From Candidatus Sulfopaludibacter sp. (GTDB taxonomy: Bacteria; Acidobacteriota; Terriglobia; Bryobacterales; Bryobacteraceae), in the NCBI GenBank assembly GCA_031292755.1, contig JARLGM010000013.1, forward strand, positions 1 through 64,000: a stretch of DNA of 64,000 bases, read 5' to 3'. Below, piece by piece: positions 35,669 through 43,295 of this stretch. The notes under the pieces were generated by a model. It searched no databases, was not told the origin of the DNA, and saw only the letters and a list, made by a program, of their open reading frames with translations. The translations under genes and the position numbers were made by a program. Positions within the stretch are counted from its first letter, which is position 1, and each line of letters begins with the position of its first letter.

Positions 35669-36955
35669 CTACAGGACCGCCCGCGCCGCGGCCAGAAAGC
35701 GTCGCCGCTCGTCATCCGGCGAAATCTCGGCGGCCAGCGCGTTCTGCAATTCCTCCGCGCTGCGGGCGCTCCTGGCAGCCCGCGTCACCATGACCTTCGC
35801 AATCGGACCCAGATACGGCGCCAACACCTGCGTCAGGCGTTCCAGCATCGCCGGATCGAACGTCATTACCGGTGCGGGCGTAGGCGTAGGCATCGCCACC
35901 GTCATAGTCAACCCCGGATTGGTTTTCAGAAAAGCCGCCCGCTCCTTGGGATCTTCGATCTGCGCCGCCAGCACCTGCCGGATTTCGCTCATCGACCCGT
36001 AGCGCCGCGCCGCATCCGCCACCAGCCGCCTGGCAATCGGTCCAATCGCGCGCGCCAGGCGTGTTTCCAGGTCTGCCAGTTCCGCTGGAATCACGGTGGT
36101 CGAACCGGCGCCAGCCGGAACCGGAGTCGGGGCCGGCGGCCGCGCCGCGGGTTGCAGAGCCGCCTGGAATTCGCGCGCCGTTTGGAATCGCATGGCCGGA
36201 TCCTTGGCCAACGCGCGCATAATCGCCGCGGAAACGAACTGCGGCACCATCGGATTCACCGCGGCAGGTTCCGGCGGCATCACCGTCAACTGCGCGTTCA
36301 TCAACGCAAGCTCCGTATCTCCGCATATGGGCCGCCGCCCGGTGACCATTTCGTAAAACGTGAGTCCCAGGGAATAGATGTCCGACCGCGCATCCGTCTC
36401 CCCGGTTCGCACCTGTTCGGGCGACATGAAAGCCAGCGTCCCCACGGCAAGGCCCGTTCCGGTCAGACGCACCCCGGTCGCAGAGCGCGCGATTCCGAAG
36501 TCCGTCAGCTTGACTACTCCTCCGGCGGCGATCAGGATATTTGCGGGCTTGATATCGCGGTGAATCACCCCGCGTTCATGCGCGAACTCCAGCGCCGCCA
36601 GCACCTGCGCGATGTAGTGGACCGCCAGCGGAACCTGCACCGGCCCGCGCTGCAGCGTCTCTTCCAGCGTCACGCCCTCCACCAGTTCCATGATCATCAC
36701 CAGCCTGCCTTCTACCCGCAGCGCTGTATGCAGAGCGGCGATGTTGGGATGCTGCAGGCTGGCATGCACCTTGATCTCGCGCAGAAAGCGTTCCGCCAGC
36801 CCCGGGTTCTCATCCAGATCGGGCAGCACTACCTTCATGGCCTCTTCCCGGTCCGTCAGCAGGCTGCGCACACGGAACACTTTGCCCATGCCGCCGCGTC
36901 CCAAAATGCCGGTGACTTCGTAGTCACCGAGGATGTCGCCGATTTGAATGGGCAT
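35669..36955 (-). CDS. Soluble Ser/Thr protein kinase with duplicated C-terminal helical domain
   Basis: 428 residues. The Hanks-type kinase domain (about 11-270) is intact: ILGRGGMGKVFRVR, Lys41 in EEAMKVV, VIHRDIKPANIL, LTDFGIARSA and AFMSPEQV. A proline/alanine linker (about 273-290) is followed by two copies of a helical domain: LARAIGPIARRLVADAARR (about 305-345) and LAPYLGPIAKVMVTRAARS (about 380-425). These resemble the DUF8082-like repeats found behind kinases in this group. No membrane segment, so cytoplasmic. It diverges from the MFS transporter gene with about 56 bases between starts. Confidence 0.88.
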   Translation of the reverse strand: MPIQIGDILGDYEVTGILGRGGMGKVFRVRSLLTDREEAMKVVLPDLDENPGLAERFLREIKVHASLQHPNIAALHTALRVEGRLVMIMELVEGVTLEETLQRGPVQVPLAVHYIAQVLAALEFAHERGVIHRDIKPANILIAAGGVVKLTDFGIARSATGVRLTGTGLAVGTLAFMSPEQVRTGETDARSDIYSLGLTFYEMVTGRRPICGDTELALMNAQLTVMPPEPAAVNPMVPQFVSAAIMRALAKDPAMRFQTAREFQAALQPAARPPAPTPVPAGAGSTTVIPAELADLETRLARAIGPIARRLVADAARRYGSMSEIRQVLAAQIEDPKERAAFLKTNPGLTMTVAMPTPTPAPVMTFDPAMLERLTQVLAPYLGPIAKVMVTRAARSARSAEELQNALAAEISPDDERRRFLAAARAVL

Positions 36956-37011
36956 TCATTTGAATGTAACGCGATCTCCGCGGCGATGCGAGGCGCAATC
37001 GGTGCGATCCT

Positions 37012-38244
37012 GTGGAGATGCCGCGCGGCGGGCTCTGGCGCAATCCCGATTTCCTGAGACTCTGGACAGGGCAGGCGATCTCCCAGATGGGCTCGGCCGT
37101 CAGCGCCCAGGCTTTGCCGCTGGCCGCCGTGCTGTCGCTCGGCGCTTCGCCGCTCCAGATGGGCCTGCTGAACGGCGCCGGCGCCGCCGCCATCCTGCTG
37201 TTCGGCCTGTTCGCCGGCGCGTGGGTGGATCGCTTCCGCCGCCGTCCCATTCTGATCTTCGCCGACCTCGGGCGCGCCGCCGTATTCGGCGCCATCCCTC
37301 TGGCCGCCGCGTTCCACCGCCTGAGTATGAATTACCTGTACCTGGCCGCCGCGTCCGGCGGGCTCCTGAGCGTCTTCTTCGATTCCGGCTACCAGGCCTA
37401 CGTGCCGGCGCTGGTGCGGCGCGAAAACATCCTGGAAGCCAATGCCAAGCTGGCCCTCACGGTCTCTATCGCCGACATCACCGGCACCGGCGCGGCCGGC
37501 GTGCTGGTCCAATGGCTCACCGCCCCCATGGCGATCCTGTCCGACGCGGCCTCTTTCCTCTGCTCGGCATTTTCCGTCTGGCGGATTCAAACGCGGGAAC
37601 CGCCGCCGAAAATCGACGGCCCCCGCCACATGCAGCGCGAAATCGCCGAAGGTCTGCGCGAAGCGTGGCACAACCCCACCCTGCGGATTCTGACCAGGCG
37701 CACCGCCACTGCCGCGTTCTTCCTGGGCTTCATCGGGTGTCTGTATTTCGTGTTCGCCATCCGCGAATTGCATTTGAGCCCGGCGCTGCTGGGCGGCATC
37801 ATCGCCATCGGCGGGGTGAGCAACCTGTTCGGCGCACTCATTTCAGAACGGCTGGTCGCGCGCTTCGGCATCGCTCGAACCCTGCTCGGCAGCGCGCTGG
37901 CCGCGGGTGCGGCCGCCCTGCTGCTGCCCCTGGCGCATGGACCCGTTCCCGCCTGCGCCGCTACGCTTGCCCTGGCGCAAACGCTCGATATGGCCTGGCC
38001 CATCTATCACATCAACGAGCTGACCCTCCGCCAAACCGTAACTCCCGACCGTTTGCTCGGCCGCGTCAATTCCGCGATGCACCTGCTGTTCCGCGGCATC
38101 ATGCCCGCCGGCGCGCTCGCCGGAGGCATCCTCGCCGAATCCATCGGCATGCGACCTACCTTGCTCGCCGGAGCCCTCGGATTTCTCCTCTCTTCCCTCT
38201 GGCTCGTCAAACTAACGCGAATTCATCCCACCAAGCCCGCTTAG
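37012..38244 (+). CDS. MFS transporter
   Basis: 410 residues with about twelve hydrophobic helices. The first loop has the MFS motif A-like GAWVDRFRRRPILIF (about 69-83), and the N-terminus WRNPDFLRLWTGQAISQMGS is typical of enterobactin-exporter/MefA-type drug efflux proteins. Substrate unknown. The start could be GTG 37012 or ATG 37018; GGAG lies immediately before the ATG, too close to be a normal site, so GTG is preferred weakly. Converges on the fucosidase with 18 bases between stops. Confidence 0.85.
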   Translation: MEMPRGGLWRNPDFLRLWTGQAISQMGSAVSAQALPLAAVLSLGASPLQMGLLNGAGAAAILLFGLFAGAWVDRFRRRPILIFADLGRAAVFGAIPLAAAFHRLSMNYLYLAAASGGLLSVFFDSGYQAYVPALVRRENILEANAKLALTVSIADITGTGAAGVLVQWLTAPMAILSDAASFLCSAFSVWRIQTREPPPKIDGPRHMQREIAEGLREAWHNPTLRILTRRTATAAFFLGFIGCLYFVFAIRELHLSPALLGGIIAIGGVSNLFGALISERLVARFGIARTLLGSALAAGAAALLLPLAHGPVPACAATLALAQTLDMAWPIYHINELTLRQTVTPDRLLGRVNSAMHLLFRGIMPAGALAGGILAESIGMRPTLLAGALGFLLSSLWLVKLTRIHPTKPA

Positions 38245-38262
38245 GATCGATCCGCGGAAACG

Positions 38263-39810
38263 TCATCTGAGCTCGATTTTGAAGCACCACGCCGTGGAAC
38301 CGGAATGCTCCGCCGGCAGCTTGATCCGCAGGCCTTCCGCATCCTGCGAGAATTCCAGCGGGCCGGAACCGCCCAGCAACGCGACGCGTTCCACCGTTCT
38401 GCCCGCCAGCGCATGGATCGCCGCATCGCCCGCCGGCCACCCGCCCGCAATCGCGTACAGTGCGCCGCCCTTCGTCGTGAAGTGCCAGGCGGGAGTTTCC
38501 GTCTCCGTAAACTGCGACCACGGCCGCGTGCCATAGATCGCTTCTCCGTTCACGGCCAGCCAGGCGCCAATCTCCAGTAATACGTCCTGCTGATTCTGAG
38601 GAATCGTCCCGTCCGCCATCGGCGAAATGTTCAGCAAAAGCACGCCGCCCTTGCTCACCGTATCGATCAGCTTGCCGATGACACTGCCAGCACTCGCCAC
38701 GCGCAGACCCTCGATGTAGCCCCAACTGTTGCTGCCGATCGGATCGTCCACCATCCAGGGCCCGGGACGAATTCCCGCGGGCGAGCGTGTCCCCACTTTC
38801 TCGAAGTCGACAATCGAGCCGATCTGTTTCGTGTCGTCGTTGCTGGGCGCGTAAGCATTGAATTTGGTGCTGAGCGAGACCTCTTTTCTCCACTGGCGCG
38901 CGCGGTTGTAATAATACGCGGCGATATGCAGCTTAAGTGGATCCAGCAGTCGCAGGTTCGCGCCGTTGTCGAACCACAGAATGTCCGGTTGGTATTTGTC
39001 GATCAACTCCAGATTGCGATTGACCCAGTCGGTAAGGAACCTCGTCATGGCCGCGTCGCCGCGGTCGGCGACGTTGTAAAAGGCAGCCCACTTCGGGTCG
39101 AACAGGTCAGCCTTGGCAGCCTCCAGCCGCGCCCGGAGTTCCGGCGGCGGGTTCACGAACGTGAAGTTCTCCACGCCATGGTTGGACAGTCCGAACTTCA
39201 GCCCCTGCTTGCGCACCGCCGCCGCCAGGTCGCCCACCAGGTCGCGGTGCGGACCCATCCTTTTGGCGTTGTAAGGCGTGACCTCGCTGTCCCACAGCGC
39301 GAAATTCTCATGATGTTGCGCCATACCCATCACCAGGCGCGCGCCGGCCTTGCGGAACAGCGTGGCCCAGGCGTCCGGATCCCACTTGGCGGCCGTGAAC
39401 AGCGGAATGAAGTCCTTGTAGCCGAACCTCTCCTGCGGCCCGAAGTGCTCCACATGCCATGCCGAATCGGCGCCGTACATGTGCTTCTCGTACCACTCGT
39501 TGTGATGGGCCGGCACCGGGAAGATGCCCCAGTGCATGAAAATTCCGAACTTGGCGTCTTCGAACCAGGAGGGCGTCCGGTAATTCTTTTCGAGCGACTC
39601 CCATGCCGGCGCGAACGGCCCGGCAGGCATGGCCTTGGTGACCGCTTTATCGGCGGCCGCTACGATGGCAGGTGTGGCGGGTGGCCCCATCACGCCGTAA
39701 TCGTAAGGTCCGGTATTCGTCACGCCCATGCGGTCCGGACGCGGCAATTGCCCTTGCGCGAAGCCCGAGGCCATCCACGCCAAGAAGAGCAGCGCGACCT
39801 CGCGCGTCAT
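38263..39810 (-). CDS. Secreted alpha-L-fucosidase, GH29 family (second copy)
   Basis: 515 residues with a signal peptide (about 1-19, ending GFAQ). The GH29 core is clear: FEDAKFGIFMHWGIFPVPAH, AWHVEHFGPQERFGYKDF, RLVMGMAQHHENFALWDSE and KFGLSNHGVENF. The nucleophile is Asp281 in ILWFDNGANL, closer to the family norm than that of the first fucosidase. KGGVLLLNISPMADGTIP closes the barrel and a short beta-sandwich follows. Its start overlaps the stop of the SGNH esterase gene by four bases (ATGA). The pair would remove fucose and acetyl groups from the same glycan, for example fucosylated rhamnogalacturonan side chains (inference). Confidence 0.9.
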   Translation of the reverse strand: MTREVALLFLAWMASGFAQGQLPRPDRMGVTNTGPYDYGVMGPPATPAIVAAADKAVTKAMPAGPFAPAWESLEKNYRTPSWFEDAKFGIFMHWGIFPVPAHHNEWYEKHMYGADSAWHVEHFGPQERFGYKDFIPLFTAAKWDPDAWATLFRKAGARLVMGMAQHHENFALWDSEVTPYNAKRMGPHRDLVGDLAAAVRKQGLKFGLSNHGVENFTFVNPPPELRARLEAAKADLFDPKWAAFYNVADRGDAAMTRFLTDWVNRNLELIDKYQPDILWFDNGANLRLLDPLKLHIAAYYYNRARQWRKEVSLSTKFNAYAPSNDDTKQIGSIVDFEKVGTRSPAGIRPGPWMVDDPIGSNSWGYIEGLRVASAGSVIGKLIDTVSKGGVLLLNISPMADGTIPQNQQDVLLEIGAWLAVNGEAIYGTRPWSQFTETETPAWHFTTKGGALYAIAGGWPAGDAAIHALAGRTVERVALLGGSGPLEFSQDAEGLRIKLPAEHSGSTAWCFKIELR

Positions 39811-41102
39811 TTGATCTTTGCAGCCGCCGGACTGGCCGGCACCTGGACAGCGTCCGGCGGATCCGGATGTGCCGGGTCAAAGCCCCTGAAGTCGTCCACA
39901 ATATATCGCGCCAGGTCCAGTCTGTCGGCCTTTATGCACTCCACCACGCATTTCGCTAATTCATAGGCGCCATATGCGCTATGGTGCGTGGCATCCCGTC
40001 CGCCCGAGAAGGCCAGCCAGGATTTCTCCGGCCCCAGCGCTTCGTAGAGTGTCGTGCTCATGGCGGCGAGATCGATCAGCGGCACGTTCTCTTCCTTGGC
40101 CGTCTGCCGAACCGATGCCGGAAACTCGCCCAGCGTGTTCTTGATCCGCCCCTGGGCGTCGAAATTGCGCCGCTGCATCGGCGTCACCAGCACCGGAATC
40201 GCCCCCCTGCGGCGCGCTTCCGCGATGAAGACCTTGAGGTATTGCTTGTGCGTGGTGAACGGCTCCACGTACGTCTGCGGCCAGTTTTCTTTCATATCGT
40301 TGTGGCCGAATTGGATGAAGAGATAGTCGCCCTTGCGGATCTGGCTGAGAATCTTGTCGAGCCGGAGACCGGTGAGGAAAGATTTTAAGGTCTCGCCCGA
40401 TTCCGCGTGATTGGCGATGGCCACGCCAGGCTTGAAGAATCGCGTGATCATCTGGCCCCAGCTTGTAGTGGGCTCCCGCGTCTGGTCGGTAACCGTGGAA
40501 TCGCCTGCCAGGAACACCGTCGGAATGTTATCGACTTTGTGAATCTGGATGGAGTCCACGCAAGGCCGCGTGTTGCTGAATTCCAGGGTCAGTTTGTCAT
40601 CCCAGTGCAGTGCTCCCTGTTCCCGGTCGTTCAGGCGGACCTGGTCGCCGCCCGGCGCGTTCTGGGGCGGCGGCGGTAGTTTCGCATTGCGAACGTTCAC
40701 GTCGAAGGTGTGCGTCGCGAATCTGCCGGCGGCGGTTTCCACCCTCTCCAGCATCAGCCGTCGCGATTCGGCCTTCACGGTGGTGACGCATGCCAGAGCC
40801 GGGTCGCCGAATTTGATCGAGACGCTGTAATTCCCCTCCGGAACGCTCACGGAAAAGAAGAAAGGCTTGGCGCTGGTGACGCCGCCCAGAAACGCCACGG
40901 GCGCTGTTCCCAAGTCGAACCCGTAGCCGAGTTCCTGCGTGTACGCCGTATCGTGCCAGACGCTGACATAACCTGGTTTGGCCGCTCCGGCCGAGAAGTC
41001 GAACGCGAAGGAAGTGGCCGGCTCACCGGCGCCGCCCAGCCCGGCCGCGGCCAGGACGGCAACAAGGGGAATCAGGCTGGTGTGAACGATGCGATCTGCC
41101 AT
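39807..41102 (-). CDS. Secreted rhamnogalacturonan acetylesterase-like SGNH protein
   Basis: 431 residues from the ATG at 41102 (signal peptide about 1-26). The N-terminal beta-sandwich (FAFDFSAGAAKPGYVSVWHD, NYSVSIKFGDP) and SGNH core (FLAGDSTVTDQTREP, NHAESGETLKSF, IQFGHNDMKENW, ATHHSAYGAYELAK) match the esterase at 25804-27006, down to the PAHPDPPDAVQ tail. Rhamnogalacturonan O-acetyl groups are the probable substrate. First gene of a two-gene unit with the GH29 fucosidase. Confidence 0.88.
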   Translation of the reverse strand: MADRIVHTSLIPLVAVLAAAGLGGAGEPATSFAFDFSAGAAKPGYVSVWHDTAYTQELGYGFDLGTAPVAFLGGVTSAKPFFFSVSVPEGNYSVSIKFGDPALACVTTVKAESRRLMLERVETAAGRFATHTFDVNVRNAKLPPPPQNAPGGDQVRLNDREQGALHWDDKLTLEFSNTRPCVDSIQIHKVDNIPTVFLAGDSTVTDQTREPTTSWGQMITRFFKPGVAIANHAESGETLKSFLTGLRLDKILSQIRKGDYLFIQFGHNDMKENWPQTYVEPFTTHKQYLKVFIAEARRRGAIPVLVTPMQRRNFDAQGRIKNTLGEFPASVRQTAKEENVPLIDLAAMSTTLYEALGPEKSWLAFSGGRDATHHSAYGAYELAKCVVECIKADRLDLARYIVDDFRGFDPAHPDPPDAVQVPASPAAAKIK

Positions 41103-41269
41103 ACGGATCCTGTGCAGACTTTCAGATTGATTGTACCGTTTGTCGTGTGCCCCGAATTGGGGCAATTGTCCTATGAGTCCTACTTAGGCCCTTGGCAGGA
41201 AAAATCCGTTTGAATATGTCACAGTTATGATATTCTGTCTCAGATCTGCGCGGGAAATCGCGGAGAATC

Positions 41270-41275
41270 GGAGGG
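41270..41275 (+). promoter_or_regulatory. Ribosome binding site of the first VPEID-CTERM gene
   Basis: GGAGGG three bases before the ATG at 41279, close spacing but the only purine-rich site. The second small gene has GGGAG at 41452-41456, eight bases before its ATG. Both support translation of these very short genes. Confidence 0.6.
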
Positions 41276-41278
41276 AAT

Positions 41279-41437
41279 ATGCAGAAAACGTTGGGAATGC
41301 TGCTTTTGATGGCTGCCGTGTCAGCCGTTTGCTTTGCACAGACTGCCCCGGCGCCTGAGGTCGATCCCGCTTCGGCTGGTTCGGCGCTCGCGCTGGTGGC
41401 CGGCGCTCTGCTGGTCATCCGCGGCCGGAAGAAGTAA
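41279..41437 (+). CDS. VPEID-CTERM-type short exosortase substrate (first of two)
   Basis: 52 residues, easily missed by gene finders. The N-terminus MQKTLGMLLLMAAVSAVCFA is a signal peptide with a likely cleavage after FA. Only about five residues (QTAPA) separate it from the sorting motif PEVDPASAG. That is followed by a hydrophobic helix (SALALVAGALLVI) and a basic end (RGRKK). This tripartite tail is the pattern of PEP-CTERM-like exosortase targets, and the P-E-[VI]-D form matches VPEID-CTERM (TIGR04161-type). It stands two genes upstream of an exosortase-protease fusion, as expected for its dedicated enzyme. After cleavage at both ends almost no protein would remain, so the product may be a short peptide or a very small surface tag (inference). 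Confidence 0.82.
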   Translation: MQKTLGMLLLMAAVSAVCFAQTAPAPEVDPASAGSALALVAGALLVIRGRKK

Positions 41438-41464
41438 ATTCGCGAGTGATTGGGAGATTGGGAA

Positions 41465-41620
41465 ATGCAGAAGACTCTTGGGATGTTGTTGTTGATTGTG
41501 GCTGTTTCGGCGTGCTGCTGGGCGGTGCCTGCTACCCCGGAGATCGATCCGGCGGCCGGCGGTTCGGCCATCGCGCTGGTGGCCGGCGCTCTGCTGGTCA
41601 TTCGCAGCCGCAAGAGATAA
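41465..41620 (+). CDS. VPEID-CTERM-type short exosortase substrate (second of two)
   Basis: 51 residues starting 27 bases after the first copy. Signal peptide MQKTLGMLLLIVAVSACCWA, short spacer VPAT, motif PEIDPAAGG, helix SAIALVAGALLVI, basic end RSRKR. By hand alignment about 37 of 51 positions match the first copy. A run of about 30 bases encoding the helix (around 41575-41610) is identical in DNA, pointing to a recent duplication or gene conversion. The stop is 10 bases before the first plausible start of the exosortase gene, so all three are probably one transcript. Confidence 0.82.
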   Translation: MQKTLGMLLLIVAVSACCWAVPATPEIDPAAGGSAIALVAGALLVIRSRKR

Positions 41621-41630
41621 GACTAAGCCA

Positions 41631-43286
41631 TTGGCTGTCGTACCTGGCGAACTAAATGCGGAGCCGAGTCTGGTACGGTTCGGCTCCCCTGTTTTGCAGT
41701 GGAGTGCCCTCAGACCCGTCGTCATGCTTGCCGCCTTGTTCGCGGCGGAATTGATTTGCCTTTCCGTCTGGCTGGACACAGCCACCCTCTCCAATCAAAG
41801 CTTCCTGCTGGTGGCCATCGGTTCCTTCGGCCCGCGGATTCTGCGCGTGGTCGTAGTCTTTTCGCTTCTGTTTGTCACCTTCGCCTTTCTCAGATACCCA
41901 GTGATTCCTTCCCCGGGATTCCGCGTTCGCTGGAGCCTGCTCTCTTTGCACGCCGCGGGAATGTTGTGTTTCGCCGGGCTTTCTTTCCTCCTTTTTACGC
42001 GCCAGCTACCGCCCGCGGAGTCCAACCTGACCGCACTCTGCTGGCTGGCTGCCGGCCTGTCCGCAATCCCGCTGGCGGCGGTGGCGTTCCTCCCGCTGGC
42101 TGACTGGATCCGGATGATCCGGTCCACCGGATTTCTGTGGGTCTACGCGCTGTCGACGGCCATCGCAGTTTCCTTCGCCGGAGATGCCGCCAGATTGACG
42201 TGGAAGCCGCTCTGGAGATTGACCTTCCGCCTGGTGCAAGCGATGCTGGGCGTCTTCGTGTCTCCGGTGGTTGTGGACCCGAAAAGGCTGATCGTCACCG
42301 CCCCGCATTTCGCCGTACAGATATCCCCGGAATGTGCCGGCTTTGAGGGAATCGGCCTGATTCTGGCGTTCGGCCTGGTCTGGCTGCTGCTTTTTCGGAA
42401 AGAATGCCGGTTCCCGCAGGCCCTTCTGCTACTGCCCGCGGGTGTCGTGTTTATCTATCTGTTGAACGCCGTCCGCATCACCGTTCTACTTCTGATCGGC
42501 AACGCAGGCGCACCGCGGATTGCGGCGGGCGGGTTTCATTCCCAGGCCGGCTGGATCGCCTTCACCGTGGCTTCTTTGGGATTCTGCTTCGCGGCGCGAC
42601 ACGTCCCGTGGATTGCGGTCCAGCCGGGGGGCGCGGTGCCGGCCGGCGATCGAACCAATCCCACGGCGGCTTACCTGGTTCCGTTTCTGGCCATCCTTGC
42701 CGCCGGAATGCTGGCCACGGCGCTTTCCGCGGGTTTCGAGTGGCTTTACAGCTTGCGCTTCCTCGCGGCAGCGGCCGCTCTGTGGTTTTATCGCGACTCT
42801 TACCGGACGCTCGACTGGAGATGCACCTGGAGAGGTCCGTCGGCCGGCGCTGTGCTTTTTTTCGTCTGGATCGCCATGGACCGCTGGAGCAGCGTACCGG
42901 CGGGTCGCGCCATGCCTGCCGTGCTGGCGGCCGCCCCGGCGGGCCTGCGGATCGCGTGGATCGGCTTCCGGGCAATCGCAGCGGTGGTCACCGTGCCTAT
43001 CGCCGAAGAGCTGGCATTTCGAGGCTTCCTGCTGCGGCGGCTCAGAGCGGCGGATTTCGAAAGCGTCAAATGGAGCGCCGTCCCGTGGACGGCACTCGCG
43101 GTTTCGTCACTGCTTTTCGGTATGCTGCATGGCCCGCGCTGGCCGGCCGGCACGCTGGCGGGCCTGCTGTTCGGCTGGCTGGCGATGCGGTGGGGAAAAA
43201 TCGGCGAGGCCGTCGCCGCGCACGCCGCTGCCAATGCCCTGATCGCGATCTACGTCCTGGCGGCCGGCCAGTGGCAGCTGTGGTGA
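41631..43286 (+). CDS. xrtE: Exosortase E / CPBP-type membrane protease fusion
   Basis: 551 residues from the TTG at 41631. The frame is open further upstream, but that part overlaps the second small gene; the first ATG (41724) would cut the first membrane helix. The N-terminal half (about 1-345) is an exosortase/archaeosortase domain in a multi-helix membrane protein. Catalytic residues are Cys235 in SPECAGFEGIGL, Arg282 in LLNAVRITVLL and His303 in GGFHSQAGW. The C-terminal half (about 360-551) is a CPBP (CAAX-protease-like, Abi) domain with Glu459-Glu460 and Arg464 in EELAFRGFLL, His500 in FGMLHGPRW and H531/N535 in AAHAAANA. Both active sites look complete. This domain pair is the hallmark of exosortase E of VPEID-CTERM systems, in line with the two substrates just upstream. 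Confidence 0.85.
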   Translation: MAVVPGELNAEPSLVRFGSPVLQWSALRPVVMLAALFAAELICLSVWLDTATLSNQSFLLVAIGSFGPRILRVVVVFSLLFVTFAFLRYPVIPSPGFRVRWSLLSLHAAGMLCFAGLSFLLFTRQLPPAESNLTALCWLAAGLSAIPLAAVAFLPLADWIRMIRSTGFLWVYALSTAIAVSFAGDAARLTWKPLWRLTFRLVQAMLGVFVSPVVVDPKRLIVTAPHFAVQISPECAGFEGIGLILAFGLVWLLLFRKECRFPQALLLLPAGVVFIYLLNAVRITVLLLIGNAGAPRIAAGGFHSQAGWIAFTVASLGFCFAARHVPWIAVQPGGAVPAGDRTNPTAAYLVPFLAILAAGMLATALSAGFEWLYSLRFLAAAAALWFYRDSYRTLDWRCTWRGPSAGAVLFFVWIAMDRWSSVPAGRAMPAVLAAAPAGLRIAWIGFRAIAAVVTVPIAEELAFRGFLLRRLRAADFESVKWSAVPWTALAVSSLLFGMLHGPRWPAGTLAGLLFGWLAMRWGKIGEAVAAHAAANALIAIYVLAAGQWQLW

Positions 43287-43295
43287 GCCGTCTCG

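Noticed and set aside
36948-38270. Plus-strand open frame of 440 codons overlapping the MFS gene
   Set aside because: Arg/Pro-rich and without hydrophobic helices; the overlapping frame has the twelve-helix transporter.
41496-41630. Upstream extension of the exosortase fusion from a TTG at 41496
   Set aside because: It would overlap almost the whole second micro-gene in another frame and adds an Arg-rich segment before the first membrane helix, unlike exosortases.
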